DNA of 64,000 nt from Polytrichum commune (GCA_950295325.1 OX485804.1:23312001-23376000); one strand, 5' to 3'; counted from the stretch's first letter, positions 1-12,687 are shown. Notes: a model not told the origin generated them from the sequence alone. Made by a program: numbers and translations.

Positions 1-1614
1 ACTTCTACCTATCACGGTCAATCAAGTGGAAATAAATCGCGTGTCATTGACATTGACATTTTCTTAGATTCTAGCACACACACAAATTGTACTCTACTTA
101 AACTACACGATCCTAGTTCTAACCAATGAGCTAGCATTATGGTCTAGGGTTTCACTGGACGATTCATCACCCGAGTCCATTCATTTAAGCGGTTGGTGGT
201 CGGGTCGGGTCCCGAACAACCTAGTGAGGCAACGGTGACTCGTAGACGTGGTTCGTGCCCGGTTTTGGAGGCTCGGGCGTGTGCTTTTGCACTACATGTG
301 GAGATTGTAATTGCATAAGGGATGGGAAATATGATTTGGCCCGACGTTGGTGGTTGCCAATCTTGGTCAAAGATTTGTCCGGTGCCATCCACGTCTCCCT
401 TCGTGATGCTCTGGGGTAGTAGTGCACCCAACTACGGTATCATAGTAATGGTAAATGTAGGCTCTCGGTTTCCTTCATTTTTCTTCTTTTGCCCCTTCTC
501 TTCATTGCCCGCCTCTATTGACACACTTTTTGCTTCAACTTCAACGATAGGTGCAACTCCGCCACGACACGCGCGGGACCTCGTATGCGTCCGTGGGAAG
601 ATGTTTGTGTTGCCTTGTTATTGCCTCGTGCAGTTTGATCTAATTAAGTTCCGAGGCAATTTTGGAGAAACACTCGAAACCCTTGCAGGATTTGTGCACT
701 AAGGAGAGTGCAAAGAATAATTCAAAAGACTTTTGAATATGGTAATTGCTACAAATTTTGAAGCAGTAGAGTTAGGGTAACACATAGTCAATCTATAGGT
801 TAATCCATAATCGCTCATCTAAATTCCAAGGCTTGGCTACGACAGTTGTCTAATCTCTTATGCGGGTCATCAATCACAAGTTGGGTCACCACATAAACCT
901 TAACTCCATCCATGTCAACTCTACATAACCATAGTGAGTGGTTATATATCCATAGTCAACCGTGGATCCCTCGACCTTATATATATATATATATATGATA
1001 CATCCCTACTTTGCCAACTGAAAGAAGAAGAGACTTATAAACTTAGTGGCAATTCAACACTTCCCTTGGAAGCAAGGAACGGGGAGAGCCAACCGTTGAT
1101 TACAAATGAACCGGTTGAAGTCCAAGACCTCAGGAAAATCACAGATCATCTTAAGGGAATGTATGGAATATGCCTCAAATTAATAAAAGAAAACCCAAAA
1201 GATCACAACATGTGACCGGTTGGACTTGGAAACACTCGGATTTTGTCGAATGGTGCCCAAGAATTTGTGGCCAATTATTGCAACCAGAAGCAGTTCACCA
1301 CACTTGATCGATCACATGGAGGGCCGCCGGCCTTGTTTATTCGGGAAATCGTGAGGTTTGGAATGCCAGCGCTTGAGATGATGAGTTCGAGGATGTCATT
1401 GCAAAGAGGGTTCCAGTTGCATGAAAGCCCTTCACGAGTTGAGGTAGAAAGCCTGGCCATGGCACAATTTCCAGGCCCAGAAATCGGTTCTATATCCAGT
1501 GTTCCGTTCTGAATTATTGAAAGAGGTTTCGTATAGAAAGAGATAAGGAATTATCGTATACGAACGTACACGTGTCATCCATCCATCCACCACATGGCTT
1601 GTGTCACACCCATT
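1..1614. other. no supported gene; low-information start of window
   Basis: Several short open frames exist on both strands, but none shows a recognisable domain, splice pattern or codon continuity. A short (TA)n run lies at about 978-996. The stretch at about 1,075-1,235 recurs in the same orientation at about 27,065-27,260, so at least that part is dispersed repeat DNA. Confidence 0.5.
1075..1235 (+). repeat. dispersed repeat, copy 1 (partner at 27,065-27,260)
   Basis: The segment shares long matches with 27,065-27,260: both have a CAAGACCTCAG block followed by a block ending GATCACAACATGT and then TTGGACTTGGAAACACT. They differ by many substitutions and small indels. No coding potential is conserved between the copies, so this looks like a piece of an unidentified transposable element. 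Confidence 0.6.
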
Positions 1615-2725
1615 CATGGTATTGAGTGTCACATTCACTATTTGCGAAGGGCCTAAACTAGAAGTCTAGAGGTCTCAAAGTGTCACACGCACTGATTGCC
1701 AATATGATTCCAACTTTGTCAAGTTAACATTTGTACATGCATTATAACATTCAGAGCAGCACATTGGGGTATGTTCGATGATAGTCTTGCATTTTTAGTG
1801 TCCAAGTGGAAAATTTTCTTGAGCATACTGATGGCAAGTGTCATTTGTGTGTACACTTTAGTCAACTTGTAGGTCATTGTGTAACATAGGCATGCACCTC
1901 AAAACATTATTGAAGATACTCATGCCAAGATGCTAGTAAGCACACTAGTTGAATTACACGTGTCATGAGGTGACACTTATTGTGAAGTTGTTAACCTAGC
2001 ATACTCCTCAAAATAGGGTAAGTGACATTTTTATGCATGTGACACTAAATACCATAGTTGGTGTAGACTAATGTGGGGTCTTTAAAACTAATTATGGTGT
2101 CAAACCAACTATAAATAGTAATATCCAATCTAATACTATTTTAGAGATTTTATATGTGAATGAAAGCGAGATATGTTCTTATGTGATATTTCCTTATAGC
2201 CTGACGACACTCTTTTAGCATGTTAATTAATTGAACTCTTAAGAAAATTTGAATGGCTTTTGTGGATTAGTTCTCAAACTTACATTTTAGCCAACCCGGC
2301 CACCTGAAGTTTGATCCGGAGACTCTACAAGAACTCTACGTTGTTTATGGTATTCAATATCACGTACACTATTTATGAACGGCCTAAACTAGAGGTCTAG
2401 GAGTGGTACATCCACTGAATGTCATCATGGAAAAAATTGACTAGTAGTGAACAATTAATTACATCATGACATTTGGCGTAGCACATTGAGATGCTTAAAT
2501 TGATACTTTTGCAATTGAACATACAAGATGGTAATGTGACCACATCAATGACAACTTCCATAAAATGACAAAACATAATAGAGAGAAACACGAAGAAATT
2601 CATAACATGCAAATAACAAGTGTCATGTGCTTACACTAATAGTCAACCTTGTTGACCATTACTGTAACTTTAGATAGCCCCTAGAATAGGGTAAGCGACA
2701 TTATTAGTCACGTGACACTAAAGAT
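1615..2725 (+). repeat. degenerate direct duplication (about 1,615-2,055 and 2,345-2,725)
   Basis: Both blocks start with a TATGGTATT/CATGGTATT stretch followed by CACTATTT and GGCCTAAACTAGA. Both then carry a GCAGCACATTG/GTAGCACATTG stretch, CAAGTGTCAT, and end with AATAGGGTAAG, GACATT and GTGACACTAAA. The order is kept but the copies are strongly diverged. It reads as an old tandem duplication of a non-coding element; no family is recognised. Confidence 0.55.
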
Positions 2726-2815
2726 CTCAAGCAGTGTAACACTATATTGCAAATCTATAGAATTGTTGGCTTCTACTTCGACCCGGATTTTGACAATCAT
2801 CGCCATGTTAAGGTC

Positions 2816-3041
2816 TTCACTAAACATTGTATTTTGGTGTCACCTACTATTTGGATTTATGCAATGCTATAACTATTTACTCTATGTTTCCTTTTGTGCC
2901 AACAAAGGTCACGTTGGTTGTTTGGACATTACGGAACTCTAACATCTCCACTTGGTCAAAATTTACTGTGATAGTCACAATATGTATAGCATTGTGAGAC
3001 TCCGAACAGTAAGTGACACCAAATATCGCATTCTTTGTGGT
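2816..3041. mobile_element. MITE family M, copy 1
   Basis: A ~225-bp element whose ends are inverted: the left end carries GGTGTCACCTACTATTTGGA and the right end the reverse complement of a near-identical string. The inner part (CCAACAAAGGTC, then TTTGGACATTA, then AACATC) is shared with 49,693-49,918 and with the split copy at 12,131-12,178 plus 25,989-26,168. No coding capacity. The superfamily is not certain. Confidence 0.7.
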
Positions 3042-3405
3042 ACCTGGTTCTTCTTTTTCGTGGAAGGCTCAACATACAGCTTCGAATAGTTGCTGAGTCA
3101 TTTAAGTAGAAAATTTGCACTATCATAGATCATGATGGCTTCATGGCCCCTCTGTTCATAAAGAGGATAATCAGACAAGAAATCTGAAAGGCTTCACACC
3201 TTTACAAGCGCGCCGACACTCATGGAATCGATATAATTCATTCTCTTCGTCTCGCATGCTGTTTGATTCGCTCCATTTTTCTTCTTCTTCTTCTCCTCCT
3301 TCTTCTTGGGAATTTCTGAAACTATTCTCCAAGTTGCACCATGTCAGAGTGTTGGAGTACAAGTGAGAGTTATTGTCATGTCAGCAAAAGGAGGAAAGGG
3401 CATAA

Positions 3406-3937
3406 GGGCCGCTTTACACTTAGAGGCCGGGCCAATTCGTTGTGTAAGAGGCTTGAAATCCTCATTTGTGATTGGTCAAAAGGCTCAAATCGGCCCCAAC
3501 CCCTTTACATCTAGAGGCCGGGCCGATTTGGTGGTATGATTTTTTAAATTAAAAAATGTATGTTATGACATGGCCCGAGCTCGTTGAATTGGGTGCACCC
3601 AAAATGGAAGGCCAATTCTTGGCCTAGAGGCCAATGTCATATTCCACTAAAAAAATCTTCTTAAATAAAGTATAATTTTTTAAAGTGAACTAGATCCATT
3701 GGATTATGTGGAATCTAAAGGCTCTATCTTAGATTATGCTACATCCGTTGGATTAGGCTAATTTTTTTGAATCAGCTTGGCTTCTTGGCCCGAGGGCCTT
3801 TACATATGGGAAAATTGGCCCCCGGTATAATCTTATTATAATGTGTAGTAGAGGCCGGCCTCCAACCCAAAAAAGGCTGAAATTTGTGCAATCGGCCTCA
3901 AGGGAAATTGGCCCGGCCTCTAGGTGTAAAGCGGCCC
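3406..3937. mobile_element. Tourist-like (PIF/Harbinger-type) MITE, family A copy 1
   Basis: A 532-bp non-autonomous element with terminal inverted repeats starting GGGCCGCTTTACAC and continuing as a ~33-bp imperfect inverted repeat. It is flanked by the 3-bp duplication TAA at 3,403-3,405 and 3,938-3,940. A TWA target site and GGGCC-type ends are the PIF/Harbinger signature. A second copy in opposite orientation lies at 50,892-51,930. Confidence 0.88.
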
Positions 3938-4215
3938 TAAGACATTTCCCCATAAGAAAAAAAAAATTCAGTACATAACAGTATTCAGATTCATAACAGT
4001 GTTCTGTGAGACTGACAATATTTCACAGAATATTCTCCATGTCAAGAATAGGTATGGGGGAATATCCAATGAAATATTCTCGGTCACACAGAACAATGTG
4101 TTGGATATGAATAGTGTTATGTACTGATTTTCAGATTACCCTAGCCAAAGCGACTTTCAACTGGGGTCCCTCGCAAAATGAACCAATTTTTTTCTAAACA
4201 AAAATGAAACTCTCT

Positions 4216-4243
4216 AACAACAACAACAACAACAACAACAACA
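4216..4243. repeat. (AAC)n microsatellite
   Basis: About nine uninterrupted AAC units. The surrounding 3,941-4,700 stretch shows no gene. Confidence 0.9.
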
Positions 4244-4714
4244 TGATCTTGCTTCTAAGGAGGAAAAACCAGGTAATTCGAGCGGGCTCAAACTGCTTGA
4301 TAATCCTGTCGACTTCGTGAATCTAGTCAAATTTGTTGGTGAACCATAGATGGTAATTACTGATTGCAGCTTACTCAAGAAATTAAATGAGTATTTCAAA
4401 ACTGAGGAACGGGTTGACATTTGACAAGGTCTTACATTGAAAGCCATGTTCGCGAACCCGGTCCAAATGTTGTAATTGGCACCGGTCTCATACTTATCAT
4501 GGTGGGGTCGTGATTACCACAATCGCACTAAATTGTAGAGAATATTTTCATCACGTGTTGCTAAATGAGCCTCTTTGAAATTGTATCATATGATTTCTTG
4601 AATTTAGGAATATGGCGCACCTCTTGACTTTGTTAGCATTGGATACGCCCGGGTGAGGTGCTTGGGTGAGGTGCTTTGAAGGTTGTATGTGGGACTTCTT
4701 CATACCTTCTATAG

Positions 4715-4905
4715 CCCATTAGCTAGTTGGGCTAGCTCATATTTTGCAAGCCTCAATCTAGCTATAACTGGGTTAGTTCATATATTTTAGGCCTCGATCC
4801 AGCCATAGTTGGGCTAGCCCATATTTTTTAAGCCTCGATCTAGTCGTAGCTAGGCTAGCCCATTTTTTTCAAGTATCGTTTTCAACCACATAGTTGGGCT
4901 AGCTG
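4715..4905 (+). repeat. ~42-bp tandem repeat block, left of hAT fragment
   Basis: About four to five diverged units of ~41-42 bp. Each has GGGCTAGCCCATATTTTT, AAGCCTCGATCTAG and a short linker. The same units reappear in the same orientation at 5,395-5,640, on the other side of a hAT transposase remnant, so they may be subterminal repeats of that element. Confidence 0.7.
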
Positions 4906-4995
4906 ACCTAAAAGGTTAGCTCAACTAGCTCATATGTTGAATTCAGGGAGGCGTCGTTTCATCAATAAAATCACATTTCATGTCAATTGAAAAAA

Positions 4996-5344
4996 TCATT
5001 CATCATCATCGATGTCTAATTCATGTTGCTCGCCATTCTCTACCAATGAACCGTCATCATCCTTTATATGCAGCTCCCCGTCGAAAATAAGGCGTTTCGG
5101 AATGTGATTCTTCCAATCAGAATTGTTCAGCAAGATCAAATTTTTCAAGATCGTATGGCATTAGATGTTTGTTCAACTTCAGCATCATCCACGCCTCTGC
5201 AAATCGTCCCCCAAACGATGATCTCTTTGGGGTGATAATATCATTTAGACTGCCAATGTCACATTCTAGCCCACCTGATCTAGGCTTGGATGCTAGCAAA
5301 GTGGCAATTGCTTCCGCCAAGCAAGGCATTCTAGGTTTTAGCAT
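4996..5344 (-). pseudogene. hAT-type transposase C-terminal (dimerisation) fragment
   Basis: On the minus strand, an ORF of 75 codons reads through a conserved-looking stretch with GGLECDIGSLNDIITPKR and MMLKLNKHLMP. This matches the pattern of the hAT C-terminal dimerisation region (small-residue loop, aromatic or Cys, then TPKR, then hydrophobic helix). It continues after a frameshift near 5,117 into an acidic tail that ends at a stop at 4,996-4,998. In-frame stops lie just upstream of 5,344. Only the last ~110 codons of a much longer transposase are present. The family call rests on pattern only. Confidence 0.5.
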
Positions 5345-5394
5345 TTAAAACCACAACACCTTAAAGTCAGGTGTGGCTGGGCCTTAGCTTGAGA

Positions 5395-5640
5395 CGATTG
5401 AGCTACTTGACCTATATGTAGCTAGCTAATAGTTAGTTAGGCTAGCCCATACTTTTTAGGCCTCGATCTAGCTATAACTAGGCTAGCCCATATTTTTCAA
5501 GCCTTGATTTAGCTATAACCGGGCTAGCCCGTTTTTCTCAAGCCTCGATCTAGTTATAGCTGGGCTAGCCCACTTTTTTGAGGTACCGTTTTCAGCCATA
5601 ACTCTTAGCTATTGAGTCAGCTGCTAGCCCAAAAAATTTG
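5395..5640 (+). repeat. ~42-bp tandem repeat block, right of hAT fragment
   Basis: About five units of the repeat seen at 4,715-4,905, with GGGCTAGCCCATATTTTT-like and AAGCCTCGATCTAG-like segments. Each unit contains the palindrome GGCTAGCC. The two blocks are direct, not inverted. Confidence 0.7.
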
Positions 5641-5644
5641 TGGG

Positions 5645-7230
5645 CTAGCAAATATATAAGGTCTTGACTTCTTTCACCTTCACTAGAAGGTGTCTTCTCC
5701 TTTAGGCAACTTACCAAACATGCTTAAAGTTTCCTTCACAAGGGAAGCGGATTAGATAGTGGGTGGCTCCTTCCCTTTTGCTTCTATGCATTTACTTCAA
5801 AACAAAATCCGGGTTTAAAATATAAAGTAAACTTTATAAAATAAAAGAGTACACCTCTTTGAGAATGCGTTTGTTGACGATAGGTACATATTCGGCAAAA
5901 GCCTAGCTTTCAAAGCCAAGTTGCTAGATGGGGATGCAAATGAAGCTAAATGTGTATGGCCCCTTACATTGTAGGGAAAATAGTGTACCTCTCATTCATG
6001 AAACATAAATGCTATGTAACAATATGTAGGTTGGAGATTACTTATTTAATATATTTGATGCTAAAATTAATTAATGCTGAAAATTTATGTTATGTAGAAA
6101 AATACACTATGTTTTCTTCAAATCCAACCATAGGGATGTGAACTAGACTACCATGTATTCTTGCTGTGAAATTTTGAAGTCAACCGGATCACATTTACTA
6201 GGTCAACTTCACATATGAACAAGGCCTTCATCCGGCCGCCGGGGGGGGGGGGGGGGGGGAGGGGGGCAACCAAAGAAAACTTTGCATTGTTTCATTTCAT
6301 GACCAATTATGTCATGCCACAAATTTTAGAAAGTTGGCAACTTCGCCATAATATGTTACGTGAATAACAAATGAGGTACTCTAAAAAACTTGAATTATTT
6401 TGAGCCAATATAGATGAAGTCCATCACCATCAAAGGTGGAGGAGCCACATGAGGTCATACCGGGAGATTTCCCCTATTCCACGGAGTAAGCAACATGTGC
6501 ACTAAGTTTTTATCCAAATCCATCTGATCAAGTTGTGCACAACCGTCACACCTTGTTGTACGGGAAGAAACCCCACCCCCAATTGGGCATTATATTGTGA
6601 AAGATACTGGCTCCTAACTTAGGATCCCAAATTTGGATCTTGTATTTAAGCAACACATGGAGCTGCCTCCCAAAGAAAGCAATGCCAACCTAACAAAAAA
6701 TCCTACATGCTTGGAGTATGAGATTTTTATATATTATTTTGACCCACATGGTAGTGGACGCCACCCTACACCAGTAGATACTCTTCCATCCACTTAAAAT
6801 TGCCACCTAGTGGGTCCCGAACCCCAATATAATATTAGATGGCGATCCATTTTGGGTTGCTTGAGCACTTCAAGTACTTCGCTTGCTACGAGGATAATCA
6901 AACAAAGTTATCGATAAACATTATACCTTGATTTCGACCTAGAATAATTTGCATTGCGTGAAGAGTCAACCCATTGACTAGCTCAACCTAATCTAATTGC
7001 ACACGTGAGTATACACAATTTATCTTGGCTTCAAGAACTTTGTGTGTTGCGACAATGAATAAGTTACAAGGTTCATCTCAAATTCTGCAAGTGGTCTCGT
7101 GTTGCAAATTCTGCATGGGCTACATATATAGAAGGAGGTGAGTGGAATCTACAACACTAATCATGTGCATTTACAACAAAATTCATCATTCCATGTTTGG
7201 GAATTGTGTCGGTTAGATACCAAACATGCA
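5645..7230. other. no gene seen; contains a 19-bp poly-G run
   Basis: A/T-rich DNA without coding signals. The one striking feature is a G homopolymer at 6,241-6,259, followed by A and six more G. Confidence 0.5.
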
Positions 7231-7618
7231 ATACACCATACATGTATATTTAGTGTCACCAATTCGACTTTGTCTTGCTCAATACTAATTATAAACCACC
7301 CGTCTAGTGTCACCAACACTAAATGTGAACCCAACATTATTTGTCATTCCTTGTAAGAAATGAATTGGCATCATAGATTTACAATGTTGCAATTGTTGTC
7401 AATTACTATGTTTTTCTTCATCCAAATTCCAATCATCCATGACAGTATTTCATTACATACATGTTAGGATGTAGAGTATACCAAAAGCGGATGAACTAGA
7501 AGTAAGTTAGGGTGACAATATTTGTAAACTTATTCATAAGAAGTGTCATTAGAGAAGTTACCATAATGATATAAATATTGTAAGAGACAAAGTCTAAGAT
7601 ACAATATTTAGTGTAGTA
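7231..7618 (+). mobile_element. dispersed element family R, copy 1 (diverged)
   Basis: Contains TATTTAGTGTCACCAA near the left end, GTGTCACCAACACTAAATGT and ATTATTTGTCATTCCTTGT inside, and ATTTAGTGTAGT at the right end. The same ordered blocks are at 42,755-43,109 (same orientation) and 26,736-27,038 (opposite orientation). Non-coding; the ends resemble those of family M. Confidence 0.6.
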
Positions 7619-8002
7619 TATGTGGCCATGTTGTGGACACATCCAACTCCATGTGCATGTCAAGTAGTTGGATTAGCTCGGGAACCACAAAGATTGTCAA
7701 TTTACGTTTTTCTAGGTAGAACATAGTTGTTCACGTAAGAGTTACAAGAGTTCAATGGGAAGATTTTGTTACTCTTTACATGGTCACACGGGTCCTTCCA
7801 ATTGTGTTCACTATTGATCCAAGTGAGTATAATCTATTTGTTGAGCACATTCTTCATTTCCATTATGACATATGTCTTTTTGGTGTTGGTTATTTAACCC
7901 TTAAAAGACGTAGGGTCTCAATATACAGCCAAATACACAATTTATACATGCCTCACCAAGTTCATATATATCATATTTCTATATATTAATGGGTTTGAAA
8001 TC

Positions 8003-8389
8003 TTGTATTAAACAAGAAAGAAAGAGAAACTCCGGTCTACAAGGGGCCGGCGTGAATAAAGTGTCCGTTCGTAATGCCAATGAACCCGATGGCCACTGGA
8101 CAAGGGGACACTGGGACAATACTACTCTCCCCTTTTGAGGATGGACACTATAGTGACACACTATACTAGTTCCTAGCTAGCCACTAGTGCCTTGAAGATA
8201 CCGGACATGGTATCCCCCCAAAGGGCTTTGAGGTACCCATACAACAAGGTCCAAGGACCCCCCCACCATAGTTGGGTGGACTAAGGTGGTGAGCACCACG
8301 CCGGCATGGGGAATAGAACCCACAACCTCCTCATTGGGGGCCATGAGCCTAACCACCAAGCCAAGGCCCGTGGTGCTTTGTATTAAACA
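8003..8389 (-). mobile_element. tRNA-derived SINE with 12-bp target site duplication
   Basis: The element proper is 8,015-8,377 on the minus strand (~363 bp). It is flanked by the perfect direct repeat TTGTATTAAACA at 8,003-8,014 and 8,378-8,389. The minus-strand 5' end has an RNA polymerase III A box (TGGCTTGGTGG, 8,353-8,363) and a B box (GGTTCTATTCC, 8,310-8,320) at tRNA-like spacing. The 3' end is a pyrimidine-rich TTTCTCTTTCTTTCT tail. Box spacing, tail and duplication together support a SINE mobilised by a LINE. It does not fold as an intact tRNA gene. Confidence 0.85.
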
Positions 8390-10598
8390 TTGTCATATGT
8401 CAAGAAGAAAACAAGAATATAGTTATACTTTACATTTATTATGAAAATCCACCATAAAGTATTTGCATCCAAGACCACTTAGGCCTCATATTTGTACTTC
8501 ATTTTTCACTAACATGCAGATATTTAACCGAACATAAAGTGAACTTGAACAATGAGTTTCGTCTAGAAGGTCACTTTGACATAATTAGCTTAAAATGGAT
8601 ACATGTGAATCAAATACGCATAGGTGTGCATGAAGAGACATTGTATGGGCCTCTTGGACGCCTAAGGGCTAACTACAAGCCTTGACATATATTACTCAAA
8701 TATAGCGATCCGATTCAAAATATTGACCACATAGAACTTAGGTGTCATTCTCTTTCTCCCCCTTTTTATCCCTCCTTGAATGAAACTTCATTGAATGTTC
8801 TAGCAATATGGTGAGTAGTAAAGTTAATGCATTCGTGTTAAAATTGTGCTTCCCTAGAGGATTGTGGTTGCTTCATTTCAAATGCCAGTCAATAGCGTGT
8901 CTTTGTGGTCTTTAAAAATCATATGTTAAAATAGCTAGAAGTTGTTTTTTCCACCAACTAACCATTTATATTGTGTTTTTGTTGCATGCATGAGAGGTAG
9001 GCTCATGTGCAACTATTTCCTCTTACGTACCCTCTTGCAAGTTGCCATGCAATATGTGAAAGTACATCATTACATGTTTATTATTTTTGAAATTTTAAAG
9101 ACAAAGGGAATAGTGAACAAGATACTAGCACATTTCTATGCCTCACATGAGGAGCTCCATTCCCTCAACCGGGTTGAAAGCAACTCTCTGTATGCTTTGT
9201 TTAATATGTGAGACCAAAGTTTCAGACATCATCTGTCGGCATCTCCGGCTGTAATAGTGTGAAAAGTGATGGGCCAACATCTATTTCTGAACATAATCCC
9301 CAACAATTTCACGGTTGGAACTGGACTGAAATTTTGGTGTGATTGGGGCATGCAAGCCAATTGAAGAAAACACCCACTTGGAAGGCTACGACTAGACCCC
9401 CAACTCTTTTGGTTGGGACCCATCCCTCTTACCGAGGCAAAGAGATCTAGTAAAAATGTATAGCTCGTAAATTTGTGGCTAATACATCTCAAGTATATTC
9501 CTTTGTAGTAATTTGGCGCCTTGATGTTTATTCTAAAGTCAAATCATCTAAAAAAGGTAACATACAAGCTATAATATGACTGACTTTATTTTCACCTTGA
9601 GTAAAGTTGGTGGGGCCCAATTGACAAAGGTGGGTGTCAAACCTTGGGGTGGCGGGGAGGCGAAATCACAAATCCTCATTCAAAGGTAGGTAAGGTAGCC
9701 GACCCATCCTTGATCAATTAAGCAATTCAAAATGTTTGTGGTTTAACTACGATCAAAAAAAAAGTTCCTCGTGTAGACAAACGGAATTTAGAAGCAATCA
9801 AATTTATTTTTTCATAATTGTTTTTGCAATAACCAAATTATTGTGAACTTATTGAGTAGATATTCTTTTCAACCCATACTCTTGATACCGGCTACCCTAT
9901 TTCCAATCACCGACCGGTGACAAAACCAAGAACGCTTGATTCCCGTAATCAATAATTGTGGCACCTACTATATATGCTTACAATCTAAACCTAGCCAAAC
10001 TAATTTGGATTTTGACCATGACATGTTAGTACTAATTGAACATTGACATTTTGTTGCACGGAAAGAGGTTGGCCTAAGTTGTTAAAATGGGGTGGTGCCC
10101 GGGAATGGGTCGGTACCTTATACCTTTGTAAGGCTACTCAATAATTCACCCTTTGCATTGAAATTCCTAGACTATTTAAGGTAGACAAACCCATTTCCAT
10201 TACATGTAAGCAATTTCACATAATTAAACTACAAGTGTGATATTGGTGTGAATTTTCATAGGTCTAGAAATTGATATCATAGTTACAAGTTTAACAAAAA
10301 GAATCTCAATTTATTTCCAAGTTTGGAAAATATCGTAAACTTCTAATGACAATATTTTTCTCTCTCAACCCATATTCACACAATAGGTCAACCTATTTCG
10401 GATGAGTGGAAGATAAAGACTCGAGTATAGTGAATGCCTTTTTCAAGGGACCCAAATCCATGCCCTCTTAACTAACATTTTCTAACATGCTAAATGTGAC
10501 AAGAACATGTGTGATTGTTCATAGGTTTTCCCCGTAACTTTAAAAAATGACAACTACATGTGTGGAACTTCACGGCTTCAGGGGACTCTACGTATTAA
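8390..10598. other. no gene seen
   Basis: Short random open frames only (for example 8,942-9,211 plus and 9,229-9,492 minus). None has a recognisable domain. Confidence 0.5.
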
Positions 10599-11094
10599 GG
10601 GCCACTTCACACATGAGCCAAGAGACATGACCATGAAATTGTGAGCGCCCAAAAGAAAGTGTCCAAAGGTTGTCCCAACACACCTCCAAAATTAGGAAGT
10701 GTGGTAACGGACCCTCAGTGTAGTGGGAAGTCACATGTGACCGGGCCCTCAACCTAATGCTATTTCACTGCATGTCTAATCATGCAGACCCTTACACATG
10801 ATAAAATATAATAAATCAACGGTTGTGAGCGTTTGGAGTGCCATGGTCTTCCGGTTTTGTGTTAGGCCTACCTCCAATAGGTGGTTTTTGAAATATCCCA
10901 AGTGACCATGACACATGATCCATTCGATGCCATGAAGGAATCCATGTAGACTTTACATCCATCTTGCATTCACATACTCCGTTGGTCCCTCAAGCGTAGC
11001 GTGAAGCGAACTTGTACCGGCTCTGCCTTTTCCACCAATGAGAGTGCTTGAAGTGTAATGATCCGGGCTCTCAATTTTGTGTGTGAAGTGGCCA
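10599..11094. mobile_element. Tourist-like MITE, family B
   Basis: A ~496-bp element with inverted ends GGCCACTTCACACA / TGTGTGAAGTGGCC, flanked by TAA on both sides (10,596-10,598 and 11,095-11,097). This again points to PIF/Harbinger. Its right ~110 bp is repeated as a truncated copy at 51,944-52,045. Confidence 0.78.
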
Positions 11095-11097
11095 TAA

Positions 11098-12130
11098 GGT
11101 GGGAGTTTGATATGAAATGGGTGTGTTTGACATACCGTAGTTCTCTAGCAGTTTGGGCAGAAAATAACTAATTTTGAAGGTGCCTAATTTTCCGAGAAAT
11201 TAATTTCGTTGAGTGTCAAAAAAAAGAGGAAATAACATTCAAAGAGTGCCTAAAATCACAACAATTCAAGTGGCATAGTCTCCCACAAAGACCACTCTGT
11301 ATAACTCTCACACAAAGCAAGACCGTGACATACAAGTAACAGACAAAGTTTAGGGTAAGGAATGTTGGTTAAGGGAAGTGTTTAGGTTAATCATAGCTAC
11401 TATCGATGAAATTAGGAAAACCATTCATGAATTATAATAATGACTTCGATGAATGTCTAACTTATTGTAAATTACTTTTTGAATTTGCCCGATTTTAGAA
11501 TATTATTTTCAGGGCTACCTAACTTATTTTCACACTTTAATTAATTATCAAGAAAAAAAGGTGCCCAAGCTGCTAGAGTATTTAAGTTAGATGAAGTTGA
11601 AATAAGTTCACAGAGTCATACATATATACCTTGCCAACTAGGCTGACATTGCCTGTTGTGCAAGTAATAAAGTTATTACTCTTCCTATGTAACTGTGTGT
11701 GTTAATTAATTGGGTGCCCTAAAAACCCAGTATTTTAATTATTAACATTTATAGAAAATTCATGTTGGCTAATTTATGCACGTGACCAAATCCAAGAGGC
11801 TGCAACTTAAAGAATAGCAAGGCCTAGCTGGGCGGCTGGCTCCCATATATTTGTGTTATTATTATTTTAATTTATATATTAGTTTATTTTTGTAATTCTC
11901 ATGTTCTATTATTTCAAAGGGAGGCAGCAGCTCATGAGTACAAGGTGGGGTGCCCTAGGGGTTTGCAATAGCTTGAGTGCATTTCATGCTCCCATAATTA
12001 ATGCTGCATACAGGTTTTATCCTACAACAAGCACTTCATTCTCCAAATAACAAATCAACGTGCTCTATTTATTGTAATATTCATGTTTATTTTACGCATA
12101 TTGCATAAAATATATGCACACGTGAACATA
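11098..12130. other. no gene seen
   Basis: A/T-rich sequence without recognisable coding or repeat structure. Confidence 0.5.
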
Positions 12131-12178
12131 CTACACCGTTAGTGGATTTCGTGTCACTTATTATTTGAATGTACTTTG
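12131..12178. mobile_element. MITE family M, copy 2, left part (split by gypsy insertion)
   Basis: Carries the family M left end (CTACACCGTTAGTG, then GTGTCACTTATTATTTG) and stops at CTTTG. The matching right part begins at 25,989 after the same CTTTG. Together they make one ~220-bp MITE into which the outer Ty3/gypsy element inserted. Confidence 0.72.
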
Positions 12179-12351
12179 TGTAACAAAACTTGAATTCTTT
12201 GTTGGAAATCTCTTTGGCATGAAGATCGTTTAGTTCCAACATTAAAAGAGACTTCACATCTGTTTCTATCAGCATTGGACATCTGTCTATTCTATACTGC
12301 TAGCAAATGCATCTTAGCCTCTTGCATAAAACTAGACATCGATTGTACTAA
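12179..12351 (-). repeat. 3' LTR remnant of the outer gypsy element
   Basis: The first ~45 bp (TGTAACAAAACTTGAATT, then GAAATCTCTTTGGCAT) match the start of the better preserved LTR at 25,730. Similarity fades after that, and the copy is interrupted by a Tourist MITE at 12,352. Confidence 0.6.
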
Positions 12352-12687
12352 GGGCATCGCTAGCCCATTCCCGGCAACGGTAACTACCGGGAACAGTGAG
12401 CCCGGGCTCGGGCCAACGGGCTCGGTACCCAGCCCGTTATGCACAGGGTCCCTGTAAAGCTACTCCCGCTCTCGGCACATTTTTGGAGTTTGCTGAGAGA
12501 AGTTGTCCTCCCGCTACACACTGCCTTATCCAAAAGTACCTTGTGAAGCTGGGACACCTGTGTGCCGGGGGGCCCTTGCCGGGCAATGGGCTGGACCCCC
12601 CTCCCGCCAAACCCTCCCTCCATTGAGCAGGGCTCCCTGCATCCCGCCCTGCCGGGAGCTGATGCCGGGAATGGGTTGGCGATGCCC
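12352..12687. mobile_element. Tourist-like MITE, family C (GC-rich)
   Basis: A 336-bp element with ~26-bp inverted ends GGGCATCGC...CCCATTCCCGGCA, flanked by TAA at 12,349-12,351 and 12,688-12,690. It is far more GC-rich than its surroundings. Open frames inside it on both strands are by-products of this composition. Confidence 0.88.

Noticed and set aside
144-702. Overlapping open frames on both strands
   Set aside because: No domain, no splice pattern and no similarity I recognise; consistent with chance.
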